From Paraplanobispora siamensis (lineage in GTDB: Bacteria > Actinomycetota > Actinomycetes > Streptosporangiales > Streptosporangiaceae), in assembly GCF_016863175.1 (NCBI RefSeq), contig NZ_BOOJ01000040.1, positions 1 to 64,000 of the forward strand: 64,000 bases of DNA, given 5' to 3'. Both the position numbers and the translations under genes were made by a program. Positions 46,264-55,620 of this stretch are shown here, piece by piece; the first letter of the stretch is position 1, and every line of letters begins with the position of its first letter. The notes beneath the pieces are model-generated. The model saw nothing but the letters and a program-made list of their open reading frames with translations, was not told where the DNA came from and did not search any database.

Positions 46264-47352
46264 TCACCGGCCGTTGCCCATGATCTTCTCTGTCTCGGCG
46301 AGCAGCCTCCCGACGTAGTCGCGGGCCCCGCCCGCCTCGGTCAGCGGTGCGGCCTGGCCCGCCCACAGGTTCACCAGATCGGCCAGGCCGCGGCGGCCGG
46401 CCTCCCGGCGAAGGCCCAGCATCAGCGCGTTCTGCACCGGGTAGGGCGGTACCTCCGCCTCGAAGGCGGCCATCTCCCGGACGAACCGGTTGGGGATCGC
46501 CCTGGCCAGGCGTCCGGAGAACAACCTCGTGAGCACGGTGACCCGGGCCGCGGGGGTGTGCAGGGCGGCCTTGTGCAGCGTGCTCGCCCCGGACTCCCGG
46601 GTGGCCAGGAAACCGGTGCCGATCTGCACGCCGTGCGCGCCGAGGGTGATCGCCGCGGCGACGCCGCGCCCGTCGGCGATCCCGCCCGCGGCGATGACCG
46701 GGACGGAGACGGCGTCGGCGATCTGCGGGACGAGGGAGAAGGTGCCGACCAGCGATTCGCCCACGGGCCGCAGAAAGGCGCCCCGGTGCCCTCCCGCGTC
46801 GCTGCCGGAGGCGACGATCGCATCCAGCCCCGCCTGCTCCAGGGCGACCGCCTCGTCCACGGTCGTGGCGGTGCCGATCGTCGGGATGCCCTTGCGCCGG
46901 GCCTCGGCGATCACCCGCGCGGGCGGGATGCCCATGACGAAGCTGAGTACCGGGGGGCCGGCCGCCAGCAGCGCGTCCGCCTGGTCGTCGAAGTCCTGTC
47001 CGGCCGGGTGGCCGGCCTCGGGCACCGGCAGGCCGAGTTCCTCGAAGTAGGGGCGGAGCCGGTCGACGTCGGCCGGCGTCGCCCGCAGTTCCGCCTCGCC
47101 GGGATGGGGCACCCAGAGATTGACCGCGAACGGCCGGCCGGTGGCCGCCTTGAGCGTGGCCACCAGGCCGGTGAGCTCGTCGGGAGCGAGGATGTGCCCG
47201 CCGTATGACCCCAGGCCGCCTGCCTCGGACACGGCCGCGGCCAGCGCGACGGACGACAGGCCGCCGCCGAACGGCCCCTGCACGATCGGGTGGTCCAGGC
47301 CGAGCAGCCGCTCCAGTCTGCCGCTGGACCATGCGGGAGTGCGCGCGCTCAT
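46264..47352 (-). CDS. Nitronate monooxygenase-like FMN oxidoreductase
   Basis: 362 residues, TIM barrel of the NPD/2-nitropropane dioxygenase family: HPIVQGPFGGGLSSVALAAAVS at the start, GSDAGGHRG with the conserved His, VPVIAAGGIADGRGV and GAHGVQIGTGFLAT for FMN phosphate. It oxidises nitronates or reduces enoyl-type substrates. It overlaps the flavodoxin-fold gene by four bases (ATGA), so they form an operon. Probably repressed by the TetR protein beyond the 40-bp dyad. Confidence 0.92.
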   Translation of the reverse strand: MSARTPAWSSGRLERLLGLDHPIVQGPFGGGLSSVALAAAVSEAGGLGSYGGHILAPDELTGLVATLKAATGRPFAVNLWVPHPGEAELRATPADVDRLRPYFEELGLPVPEAGHPAGQDFDDQADALLAAGPPVLSFVMGIPPARVIAEARRKGIPTIGTATTVDEAVALEQAGLDAIVASGSDAGGHRGAFLRPVGESLVGTFSLVPQIADAVSVPVIAAGGIADGRGVAAAITLGAHGVQIGTGFLATRESGASTLHKAALHTPAARVTVLTRLFSGRLARAIPNRFVREMAAFEAEVPPYPVQNALMLGLRREAGRRGLADLVNLWAGQAAPLTEAGGARDYVGRLLAETEKIMGNGR

Positions 47353-47963
47353 CGGGCGGCCGCCTCGTCCAGGGTGCGGCGGCCGGACGCGAGCCGCAGG
47401 GCGGTCTGGGCGACCCGGCGGCCCAGGTGCTCGGCCGTGCGCAGGTCGGCGGGGGAGGGGGCGGCCTCAGGGCCCGCGTCGGAAGGCGACTGCGCCATCG
47501 CGCCCAGGAAGCCGCCGAGCCGGTTGAGGTCGTCGTCACGACCGTCGGTGCTGTACAGCCAGCCCGGCGGCAGGCCCAGGGTCACCCAGGTCATGCCGTG
47601 CTGGGCGGCGAGAAGCGCCATGGAGGTGAGCGTGTTGAGCTTGTCGCCGTTGACCCCGGCCGAGTTGGTGAAACCGGCGGCGATCTTGTCGCGCCAGCCC
47701 ATGTCCACCCAGACCTTGGCGCTGGCCTCGGCGAAGGCCTGGAAGGCGGCCGACTGGCTGCCCATGTAGGTCGGCGAGCCGAAGACGATGGCCTCGGCCC
47801 CGCTCAGCGCCTCCCACAGCCCGTCGGTCAGGGAGGTGACGTCGTGCAGTTCCGCCCGCACGCCGGGTACGGAGCGCGCGCCCTCGGCGGCGGCCCGTGC
47901 CTGGCGCGCGGTGTGGCCGTAGCCGCTGTGGTAGGCGATGGCGACAGTGATCAAGTCAGGCAT
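47349..47963 (-). CDS. WrbA-like NAD(P)H oxidoreductase
   Basis: 204 residues, flavodoxin fold: VAIAYHSGYGHTARQARAAAEGA (FMN phosphate loop), IVFGSPTYMGSQSAAFQAF and a C-terminal GLPPGWLYSTDG insert. It is a quinone- or nitro-reductase type. First gene of an operon with the nitronate monooxygenase; the start is 41 bases from the large TetR-side dyad. Both enzymes fit a detoxification unit for nitro or quinone compounds. Confidence 0.9.
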   Translation of the reverse strand: MPDLITVAIAYHSGYGHTARQARAAAEGARSVPGVRAELHDVTSLTDGLWEALSGAEAIVFGSPTYMGSQSAAFQAFAEASAKVWVDMGWRDKIAAGFTNSAGVNGDKLNTLTSMALLAAQHGMTWVTLGLPPGWLYSTDGRDDDLNRLGGFLGAMAQSPSDAGPEAAPSPADLRTAEHLGRRVAQTALRLASGRRTLDEAAAR

Positions 47964-48003
47964 GATGCCCCTTCCGGTTCACAGGTACGGATCGAGCTTA
48001 TAG

Positions 48004-48043
48004 ACGACCGGTCAACTATGTCCAGTGATAGTTGACCGGTCGT
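48004..48043. promoter_or_regulatory. 40-bp perfect dyad, TetR operator
   Basis: ACGACCGGTCAACTAT (48004-48019) and its exact reverse complement (48028-48043) flank GTCCAGTG. Each arm itself contains the palindrome GACCGGTC. It lies between the divergent oxidoreductase operon and the TetR gene, 11 bases from the tetR ATG and 40 from the oxidoreductase start. Most likely two TetR dimers bind here. Confidence 0.82.
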
Positions 48044-48054
48044 ATACTTCGGTC

Positions 48055-48666
48055 ATGGGACGATCGAGCACCGCCCGTGAACGGCTTCTCGACGCTGCCT
48101 GCGAACTCATGCTGAGCAGGGGATACGGCAGCATCGGGGTCGCGGAGATCTGCACGCGCGCCGAGGTGCGCAAAGGCAGCTTCTACTACTTCTTCGAGTC
48201 CAAGCAGGCCCTGACCATCGCGGTCGTCGACGCCCACTGGCAGGCGCAGCGATCGGCCTGGACCGCCGTCCTCAACGAGCCGGCGCCCGCGCTCGACCGG
48301 CTGGAGCGGCTCTTCCGCGAGCAGGCGGAGGGACAGCGCCGGACCAAGCTGACCGCGGGGGCGGTGCACGGCTGCCTGCTGGCCAATCTGGCGCTCGAAC
48401 TGAGCCGGCATGACAGCCCGGTCCAGGAACGCCTGCAGGAGATCTTCGCCGAGCAGATCGCCCTGGTCCAGGCCGCCCTCGACGACGCGGCGGAGGAGGG
48501 GGCGATCCCGCCGCCGCGGCCGGGCACGGCCCGCTCACTGGTGGCGCAGTTGGAAGGGCTGGTCCTGTTCGCGAAGCTGGGCAACGATCCGGAGGTCCTG
48601 GACGATCTCTGGGAGCAGGCCAGGCTCCTGCTGGGTACGGCCGGCAGCCTCTCCTCCACCGTATAG
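48055..48666 (+). CDS. TetR-family repressor
   Basis: 203 residues. The HTH runs ARERLLDAACELMLSRGYGSIGVAEICTRAEVRKGSFYYFFESKQAL; the C-terminal ligand domain follows the AcrR/NemR-like type (TetR_C_16-like region LTAGAVHGCLLANLALELS). Start at MGRSST (48055); an upstream GTG would lie in the operator. It controls itself and the divergent flavin oxidoreductases through the 40-bp dyad. The stop is one base from the STAND gene stop (convergent). Confidence 0.92.
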   Translation: MGRSSTARERLLDAACELMLSRGYGSIGVAEICTRAEVRKGSFYYFFESKQALTIAVVDAHWQAQRSAWTAVLNEPAPALDRLERLFREQAEGQRRTKLTAGAVHGCLLANLALELSRHDSPVQERLQEIFAEQIALVQAALDDAAEEGAIPPPRPGTARSLVAQLEGLVLFAKLGNDPEVLDDLWEQARLLLGTAGSLSSTV

Positions 48667-48667
48667 A

Positions 48668-50869
48668 TCAGGCCGGGCGCGGCGGGTGGGTGGCACGCTC
48701 GCTGAGCACGTAGGCGATGCCCGTATCGGGGTCGATGTCGCAGCCGGCGCGGAAGGCCTGCCGGTAGGCCGGCTCGCCCAGGGCGGCGCGCGCCTGTTCC
48801 TCGCACGCCTGGCGGGCGGTGACCCATTCGTGCACGCCGACCTGCGGCTGGCCCAGGGTCTCCCACAGCTGCTGGGCCAGGCCGAGCAGCCAGGCCGCCT
48901 GCTCGGCCCGGCCGGTGCCGGCCGCGGCACAGGCCAGCACGTCCACGGCCGTCGCGACGCCGACACGATCGCCCAGCCGGTGTTTGGCCGTCAACGCCGC
49001 CCGGGCGTGGGCGGCTGCGACGCCGAGCCGGCTGCGGGCCAGTTCCGCCCGGGCGAGCAGGATCTCGCTGTAGGCGCGGGCCCAGTGCTCGCCGTGGCGC
49101 TCACAGACCGTGCGCACCTGCTGCAATACGGCGATGGCCTCCTCGGTGCGGCCGACGGCGGTCAGCATCATGGCGCGGGCCTCCCAGGTCGAGACCAGCG
49201 GGAAGCTCAGCGCGTCCTCCCGCCAGGCGATCTCGGAGACGCGATGGCCGTAGACGGCCAGGGCCCGGATCGCATCGTCCAGCGCCGCCGCCGACAGGAC
49301 CGTCATCAGGCCGTGCTCCCGCAGATCGGCATCGCCGAGTCGCTCGGCCGCGGTGACGGCCTCGGCGGCTCTGGCGTGGGCGCCCCGGCCGTCGCCCAGC
49401 ACCACCAGGACCATGCCGCAGGCCCACAGGGCCTGGGTGCGCTGCGGGCTGAGCACGGTGTCGGCGGCCAGCGCCCGCTGCAGATAGTGCTGCCCCTCCT
49501 TGGGGAACCCGCAGCAGACCCACACGAACCACAGGTTGCCGGCCAGCTCCACCGCGCAGTGATCCTCAGGGTGGGTCAGAGCGAACTCCAGGGCGGCGCG
49601 CAGGTTGTCCAGCTCGGCGCCGACCCGGTCGTACCAGGAGTACTGGTCGGGGCCCATCCAGGCGGCGGAGCCCCGGCGGGCCAGGGCGCGGTAGTGGTCG
49701 CGGTGCCGGCACCGCAGCTCGTGCTCCTGGCCCAGGTGCCGCAGCCAGGAGGCGCCGTACTCGCGGATGGTGTCCAGCATCCGGTAGCGATCCGCCCCGC
49801 CGCCCGGCATCCGGGTCAGCAGGGACTTGTCGGCCAGGGCGTCCAGCAGCGCCGGGATCTGCCCGGCGGGCAGGTGGCCGTCGGCGCACACCCGCATCGC
49901 CGCGGACGCGTCGAAGGAACCGGCGAACACCGAGGCCCGGGCCCAGAGCAGGCGTTCGGCCGGGCTGCACCACTGGTGGCTCCAGCCGATCGCGGTGCGC
50001 AGGGCCTGGTGCCAGGGCGGGTCGGCGGCATAGACGTCCGGCTGGGTCTGCAGCGCGGCCAGGCGGTCCTTCAGCCGCACCGCCAGCTCCGGCACAGACC
50101 ACTCACCCAGCCGGGCGGCGGCCAGCTCGATCGCCAGCGGCAGGCCCTCCAGCCTGCGGCAGATGTCCAGCACGGTGGAGCGGTTGTCCGCGGTGAGGGC
50201 GAAGCCGGGCACGACGGCGGCGGCCCGTTCGACCAGCAGCGCCACCGCGTCCCCGTCCCCGATCCCGTTCCCGCGCCCGGGCTCCGCTCTCAACCGGGCG
50301 GCTCCGGCCGGCGACAGGGCTCCGCCCGGCGACAGGGCTCCGCCCGCGTCTTCGCCGCCTGCGGGCACCGGCAGCGGCCCCACAGGCAGCACGTGCTCGC
50401 TCGGGGCACCCAGCGTCCGGCGGCTGGTGGCCAGGATGCGCAGGTTCGGCGCGGCCGCAAGCAACTGCTCGGCCACCGGTGCGCACGCCTCGATCAGGTG
50501 CTCGCAGGTGTCCCACACCAGCAGCAACTCCCGCTCGGCCAGATAGCCGGCCAGTGTCTCAAGGATCGGATCGGTGCTGGAGCTGACCAGGTACAGGGCC
50601 TCGGCGATGGCGTACGGCAGCGAAGAGCCCCTTCCCAGCGGCGACAGCGTCACCCACCACGCCCCGTCGGTCAGGCGCGGCGCCAGATCGACGGCGGCGC
50701 GCAAGGCCAGCCGGCTCTTGCCCACCCCGCCCGGCCCGGTCACCGTCACCAGACGCGAGCGTTCCCACAACCGCCCGAGCTCGGCCAGTTCGGCCTCCCG
50801 GCCGATCAGGCGGGTGGTCTCGGCAGGCAGGTTGCCGATCCCTTTCCGGTTCAGGGCCACGGCCATCAC
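48668..50869 (-). CDS. STAND/NB-ARC ATPase with TPR, no HTH
   Basis: 733 residues. Walker A GPGGVGKSRLALRAA (about 45-59), Walker B LLLVWDTCEHL, and GLPLAIELAAARL of the NB-ARC fold. The second half is TPR-like helices. Family members usually end with a LuxR HTH (LTPREREVA); this protein ends at YVLSERATHPPRPA just where that would start, so it cannot bind DNA by that domain. It may regulate through partners, for example the ANTAR protein whose gene overlaps its start (ATGA). An 18-bp duplication gives the internal G-G-A-L-S-P repeat. Confidence 0.85.
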   Translation of the reverse strand: MMAVALNRKGIGNLPAETTRLIGREAELAELGRLWERSRLVTVTGPGGVGKSRLALRAAVDLAPRLTDGAWWVTLSPLGRGSSLPYAIAEALYLVSSSTDPILETLAGYLAERELLLVWDTCEHLIEACAPVAEQLLAAAPNLRILATSRRTLGAPSEHVLPVGPLPVPAGGEDAGGALSPGGALSPAGAARLRAEPGRGNGIGDGDAVALLVERAAAVVPGFALTADNRSTVLDICRRLEGLPLAIELAAARLGEWSVPELAVRLKDRLAALQTQPDVYAADPPWHQALRTAIGWSHQWCSPAERLLWARASVFAGSFDASAAMRVCADGHLPAGQIPALLDALADKSLLTRMPGGGADRYRMLDTIREYGASWLRHLGQEHELRCRHRDHYRALARRGSAAWMGPDQYSWYDRVGAELDNLRAALEFALTHPEDHCAVELAGNLWFVWVCCGFPKEGQHYLQRALAADTVLSPQRTQALWACGMVLVVLGDGRGAHARAAEAVTAAERLGDADLREHGLMTVLSAAALDDAIRALAVYGHRVSEIAWREDALSFPLVSTWEARAMMLTAVGRTEEAIAVLQQVRTVCERHGEHWARAYSEILLARAELARSRLGVAAAHARAALTAKHRLGDRVGVATAVDVLACAAAGTGRAEQAAWLLGLAQQLWETLGQPQVGVHEWVTARQACEEQARAALGEPAYRQAFRAGCDIDPDTGIAYVLSERATHPPRPA
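50310..50345 (-). repeat. 18-bp in-frame tandem repeat
   Basis: Two exact copies (50310-50327, 50328-50345) inside the STAND gene, each encoding six residues (G-G-A-L-S-P), in a Gly/Pro linker. Recent slippage. Confidence 0.95.
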
Positions 50870-51627
50870 CTGCCCGGGTCGGATAGACCGCCCGGGCCGC
50901 GTCGCTCATCGCCGGGCACCGGGATGGTGATCTCCCCGCAGATGAGGGCGCGGCTGAAAGCGGTCAGCTTCAGATTGCGCGCGCGAGCGTGCTGGCGCAA
51001 TAGCGTGAACGCCTCATCGGTGGACAGCTGCAGGCGCCCGGCCAGCACGCCCTTGGCCTGCTCGATCAGCACACGGCTGTCCAGCGCGAGCTGCAGTTGC
51101 TGGGTGAGGGTCTCCTGGTGGTGCAGTATGCGCCGGTGGATCAACCCGATCGCGGCCGCGTCGGCCAGGGTCTCGGCCCAGTCGACGGCCACGGCGCCCA
51201 GCGGGCCCGGGGCGGTGCTCAGCAGGCCGAGCGCGCCGATGGTCTGCCCGCGCCGGCCCAGCGGCAGCGCGTGCACCGCGGCGAAACCGGCCGCCACGGC
51301 GGCCGGGGCGAACAGCGGCCAGCAGCCGGCGGCGACCGTCAGATCCTCACTCCACGCCGGTCCTCGGCTCAGGTAGGCCTCCACGGCGGGTCCCTGCTGG
51401 TCGCGCAGCTGGACCACCCCCACCGCACGGGCCGACTCGCTGGAGGCGGCCACCATGCTGAGTGGGCCGACCGGGTCGGCCAGCAGTACCAGGCAGGCGC
51501 TCACCCCGGTCACCTCGGCTGCGTCGCAGGCGAGAGCGTCGAGGTAGTCGATGAGATCGAAGTCATCGGCCAAAGTGTCGACCAGCTCGATGAGAATCCG
51601 CCCTATCCGTGGCGTGGGCCACATCAT
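50866..51627 (-). CDS. GAF-ANTAR antitermination regulator
   Basis: 253 residues. GAF domain (about 20-160: [43 protein letters not shown]) and a C-terminal ANTAR three-helix RNA-binding domain (LDSRVLIEQAKGVLAGRLQLSTDEAFTLLRQHARARNLKL). ANTAR proteins bind paired hairpins in nascent RNA and prevent termination. It overlaps the STAND gene start by four bases. Start is ATG-ATG at 51627. Its RNA target could be its own or the NRPS operon leader. Confidence 0.9.
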   Translation of the reverse strand: MMWPTPRIGRILIELVDTLADDFDLIDYLDALACDAAEVTGVSACLVLLADPVGPLSMVAASSESARAVGVVQLRDQQGPAVEAYLSRGPAWSEDLTVAAGCWPLFAPAAVAAGFAAVHALPLGRRGQTIGALGLLSTAPGPLGAVAVDWAETLADAAAIGLIHRRILHHQETLTQQLQLALDSRVLIEQAKGVLAGRLQLSTDEAFTLLRQHARARNLKLTAFSRALICGEITIPVPGDERRGPGGLSDPGR

Positions 51628-51744
51628 CTCTCGTTCCCGACACGACCGGGGTCCGCCGACGCGCTGTCGGCTCTCGCGTCGGCGGACATGGGGTGGAAAA
51701 GGCTGCTACCCGTTTGGCGCGCGGGCAATCCTGGCAGAGCAGCA

Positions 51745-54700
51745 CTACCAGGTCGTGCCCACTTCCATGTCGGCGTCGACGCCGTGGTCCATCCACTTCC
51801 TGATGGTGGCGGCCGTATCCGTGACCAGGGGCTCGTACAAGATGACTACGCGTTCCTCGGGGATCGGCACGACCCCCAGCGGGCCCTCGACGATCGCCCG
51901 CCAGCCCAGGTCGGACCCCGAGGGGCCGAACAGCGCCACAGGCCCGTCGTAGGGCTCGTGCCTGAACCGCCCGATCGCGTGGGCGTTGGCCCGGAACACC
52001 TCCAGATAGCGACGCGCCTGCTCCACATCGGCCGTGTCCGGCGGCAGCCGGTCGGCGGCCGCCGCCGCGCCCATCACAGCCAGCAGCCGCTGCTCCGGCT
52101 CCATCGCGCCGAGCTCCTCCCAGTCCACCTCCAGCGGCCCGCCGGCCAGCGCGTGGAACAGCAGCGCCCGCTCGTCGTCCAGGGTGGCGGCGATGACCGG
52201 CTCGTCGGCGTCGGAGTACATGAGCACGACCAGCGGCACCTGCTCACCGTCGGCGCGCAGGCGGCGGGCGACCTCGATCGCGATGTTGCCGCCGATGCAG
52301 AACCCGCCCAGCACGTAAGGCCCGTGCGGCCGTACCGCGCGCAGGTGGCTCAGGTAGTCCTCGATCATCTCGGCGAAGGAGCGGTGCGGCTGCTCGCCGG
52401 GCGCCAGCCCCTGTGCCTCCACGCCGTACACCGGCTGGTCGGCGCCGAGCCGGCGGGCCAGCGGGTGGTAGCGGAAGACCTGCCCGCCCAGCGCGTGGAA
52501 GAAGAAGATCGGCGTACGGTCCCCGCCGGGCTGCAGCGGCACGATCCGGCTCGCGCTGCCCATGTCGGCCGGCTGCCGCAGCACGTCGGCCAGCCTGGCC
52601 ACGGTCGGCGCCGACAGGAACGCGGCCACCGGCAGCTCCCGGTCGAACTCCTTGCGTATCCGGATCGCCAGCCGCAACGCGATCAGCGAATGCCCGCCGA
52701 GCTCGAAGAAGTCGTCGTGCACGCCGACCGCCGTCAGCTCCAGCGCCTCCTCCCACAGCCGGGCCAGGTGCGCCTCGACCGGGTCGCGCGGCGGCACGTA
52801 GGAGGCGGCCCGGGAGGAGGCGGGCTCGGGGAGCGCGGCGCGATCCAGCTTGCCGTTGCGCGAGACCGGCAGGGCCTCCAGCCGGACGAAGTCCGAGGGC
52901 ACCATGTAGCCGGGCAGCACCGCGGTCAGCCGCGCCCGCCAGTCGATCTCTTCACCGCTCACCACGTAGGCGACCAGCCGCGGCCCGTCCGCGCCCGGCC
53001 TGGCCACCACCACGGCGGCCTTGACCTCATCGAAGGCCAGCAGGGCCGACTCGATCTCGCCGAGCTCCACCCGCATGCCGCGGATCTTGACCTGGAAGTC
53101 GCTGCGCCCCAGGTACTCCACCTCGCCGTCCGGGCGCCAGCGGGCCAGGTCGCCGGTCCGGTACAGGCGGCCGCCGGAGCCGTAGGGGTCGGGGACGAAC
53201 CGGTCGGCCGTCAGCCCCGGCTGCCCGAGGTACCCGCGGGCGAGCTGGACGCCTGCGATGTACAGCTCGCCCACCACGCCGATCGGGACCCGCTGCAGGG
53301 AGGCGTCCAGCACCTCCAGACGGCTGTTGGCGATCGGCACCCCGATCGGGACCGTGGGCTCGCCCGGCACGCACCGGTGCCAGGACACCTCCACCGTCGC
53401 CTCGGTCGGCCCGTACAGGTTGAGCAGCTCACCGCCGCGGAACCGGGCGGCCACGTCCGGCGGCAGCGCCTCGCCGCCGTTGACGACGCGCGGCAGCGGC
53501 GGCAGCCGGTCGCCCAGCTCCAGGAAGGCCGCCAGCATCGAGGCGACGAAGTGCACGTAGGTGACCTGCTCGGTGGTGATGAGCTCGGCCAGGTACTCCG
53601 GCTCCAGATGGCCGCCCGGCCGCGCCATCACCAGCCCGGCCCCGGCGATCAGCGGCGGGAACAACTCCGACACCGAGATGTCGAAGCCGTACGGCGTCTT
53701 CTGCAGGACGCGGTCCCGCGGGCCGAAGGCGAAGGTCTCCTGCCCCCACAGCAGCCGGTTGACCACCGCGCGATGCGAGACCCCCACGCCCTTCGGGCGT
53801 CCGGTGGTCCCGGAGGTGAAGAAGACATAGGCCAGCGCATCAGGCGAGATGTCCGGCAGGTCACTCAAAGCGGGCCCGTCCTGGTCGACCAGGATCGTCA
53901 CCAGGCCGTCCGGCAGCCGGTCGGCCAGGTCGGCCGAGGTGACCACGTGCGTGGCGCCGGCGTCCTGCATCATCAGCCGCAACCGCTCGGTCGGATGGTC
54001 GACCTCGAGCGGGAGATAGGCGCCCCCGGCGGCCAGCACACCCAGCAGGCCGGTGGGCAGGTCGTGGCCGCGTTCCAGGAACACGCCCACCACCCGGTCC
54101 TGGCCGATGCCCGCCTCGCGCAGGACCCGCGCCAGCCGCAGCACCCGTGACGCGAGCTCGCCGTAGGTGCGCCACCGTCCCTCGAAGACGACCGCGGGCG
54201 CCTCGGGCGTGCGCCGCGCCTGGGCCAGCACCAGCTCGTGCACGGTCACCGGTGCGTAGTCGCGCGCGGTGGCGTTCCAGCTGTCGATCAGCGCCGCGTC
54301 GCCGCCGAGGAAGTCGTCGGCCGGTCGCGGATCGGCGCCCGGATCGGCGGCCAGGTGCGCCAGCGCGCGCAGGTAGTACCCGGCGATGCCGTCGGCCTGG
54401 ACGTCGGAGAACTGGGCGCGGTCATACGACAGGACCAGCACCAGCGCACCCGACGGCTCCCGCGAGAAGCCCACGGTCATCGGGATGTCGGTCTGCTCGA
54501 AGTGGTCCTGTCCCTCCAGCGCCACCTGATCGGCGTCCGGAGCGCCCGCGTGATCGTCGGCCCGCTCGTCCGCGCCACGGAGCCTGCCGTACACGTGGAA
54601 GTCGCGGTAGTCGAAGGTGACGTCCAGCAGGGGCGTACGGCCGGCCAGCCGCTGGATCTCGAACAGCGGGAAGCGCCGGTGCGGAAGGAGCGCCACCTCG

Positions 54701-55620
54701 GCGGCGAACACCTCCTTGATCAGCTCACGCCAGGTGGGAGCGGTGAGGCTGTGCCGTACCGGAACGGTGTTGAGGAACAGGCCGAGCGCCTCCTCCGCGC
54801 CCTCGCTCTCCGGTCGGCCGTGCACGAGCATCCCGCTCAGGACGTCGGCGCGGCCGGTGAGCAGCGACACCACCCGCAGGTGTACGGCCAGCAGCACGGT
54901 GCGCACGGGCACCTGCTCCTCGCGGGCCACCTGCTCCAGCCGCGTCGTGAGCTCCCGGTCGAGCGGGGTGGCGTGGCTCCGCACGTCGGTCACGCCGTCG
55001 CGCGGGTAGCCGGGCAGGCGCGGCAGGCGGCTGTCCGGAGCGTCGGCGACCTGCCGCTCCCAGAAGGCGCGCGCCTCCTCCGAGGCCAGGACGGCCCGCT
55101 CGAGCGCGATCAGATCGCGGAAGGCGGCCGAGGGCGGCGGCATGGGCACGGCGAGGCCGCGCAGGCGGGCGGAGTAGCGTTCGAGCAGCTCGGTGACGAG
55201 GGAGGCCAGGCTCCAGCCGTCCAGGATCGCGTGGTGGAAGCTCACGCTCAGCGCGAACCTGGCCGGTTCCAGCAGGTGCACGCAGACCCGCAGCAGCGGC
55301 GGCCGGCTCCAGTCGAAGGGGCGGCGCTTCTCGGCCTCGCGCCAGGTGGCCAGGTCCTCGCCTGACTCGACGACCTCCAGCGGGATCGTGGCGGCGTCGT
55401 GCACGAGCTGCAGCGGTTCGCTGAAACCGGTGAGGTCGAAGCCGGTGCGCAGGATCGGATGACGCGCGACGAGGTCGGACAGCGTCGCCTCCATGGCCTC
55501 CCGGTCGAAGCGGCCGCGCACGGTCAGCGTGGTCAGGTCGTGGTAGGTGGAGGCGTCGAGCTCGCTGTGGAACAGCATCCCCGCCTGCAGCGTGGCCAGC
55601 GGGTAGGCGTCTTCGATCAT
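51745..55620 (-). CDS. Single-module NRPS, C-A-T-TE
   Basis: 1291 residues. C domain (about 1-440) with intact H129-H-A-I-L-D-G135. A domain (about 450-930) with FFTSGTTGRPKG, FDISVSELF and NLYGPTEATVE. T domain with LGGHSL (Ser978 for phosphopantetheine). TE about 1040-1291, whose nucleophile motif is G-F-C1108-I-G-G, Cys in place of Ser; the usual GDH region near the C-terminus reads PEERVVILYEP, so the catalytic His seems lost. Aligning by eye to GrsA, the A-pocket reads D-I-S-H-V-G-L-V-E, which I cannot match to a substrate. The N-terminal C domain implies an upstream donor that is not in the window. No MbtH gene is near. Start at 55620. Confidence 0.93.
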   Translation of the reverse strand: MIEDAYPLATLQAGMLFHSELDASTYHDLTTLTVRGRFDREAMEATLSDLVARHPILRTGFDLTGFSEPLQLVHDAATIPLEVVESGEDLATWREAEKRRPFDWSRPPLLRVCVHLLEPARFALSVSFHHAILDGWSLASLVTELLERYSARLRGLAVPMPPPSAAFRDLIALERAVLASEEARAFWERQVADAPDSRLPRLPGYPRDGVTDVRSHATPLDRELTTRLEQVAREEQVPVRTVLLAVHLRVVSLLTGRADVLSGMLVHGRPESEGAEEALGLFLNTVPVRHSLTAPTWRELIKEVFAAEVALLPHRRFPLFEIQRLAGRTPLLDVTFDYRDFHVYGRLRGADERADDHAGAPDADQVALEGQDHFEQTDIPMTVGFSREPSGALVLVLSYDRAQFSDVQADGIAGYYLRALAHLAADPGADPRPADDFLGGDAALIDSWNATARDYAPVTVHELVLAQARRTPEAPAVVFEGRWRTYGELASRVLRLARVLREAGIGQDRVVGVFLERGHDLPTGLLGVLAAGGAYLPLEVDHPTERLRLMMQDAGATHVVTSADLADRLPDGLVTILVDQDGPALSDLPDISPDALAYVFFTSGTTGRPKGVGVSHRAVVNRLLWGQETFAFGPRDRVLQKTPYGFDISVSELFPPLIAGAGLVMARPGGHLEPEYLAELITTEQVTYVHFVASMLAAFLELGDRLPPLPRVVNGGEALPPDVAARFRGGELLNLYGPTEATVEVSWHRCVPGEPTVPIGVPIANSRLEVLDASLQRVPIGVVGELYIAGVQLARGYLGQPGLTADRFVPDPYGSGGRLYRTGDLARWRPDGEVEYLGRSDFQVKIRGMRVELGEIESALLAFDEVKAAVVVARPGADGPRLVAYVVSGEEIDWRARLTAVLPGYMVPSDFVRLEALPVSRNGKLDRAALPEPASSRAASYVPPRDPVEAHLARLWEEALELTAVGVHDDFFELGGHSLIALRLAIRIRKEFDRELPVAAFLSAPTVARLADVLRQPADMGSASRIVPLQPGGDRTPIFFFHALGGQVFRYHPLARRLGADQPVYGVEAQGLAPGEQPHRSFAEMIEDYLSHLRAVRPHGPYVLGGFCIGGNIAIEVARRLRADGEQVPLVVLMYSDADEPVIAATLDDERALLFHALAGGPLEVDWEELGAMEPEQRLLAVMGAAAAADRLPPDTADVEQARRYLEVFRANAHAIGRFRHEPYDGPVALFGPSGSDLGWRAIVEGPLGVVPIPEERVVILYEPLVTDTAATIRKWMDHGVDADMEVGTTW

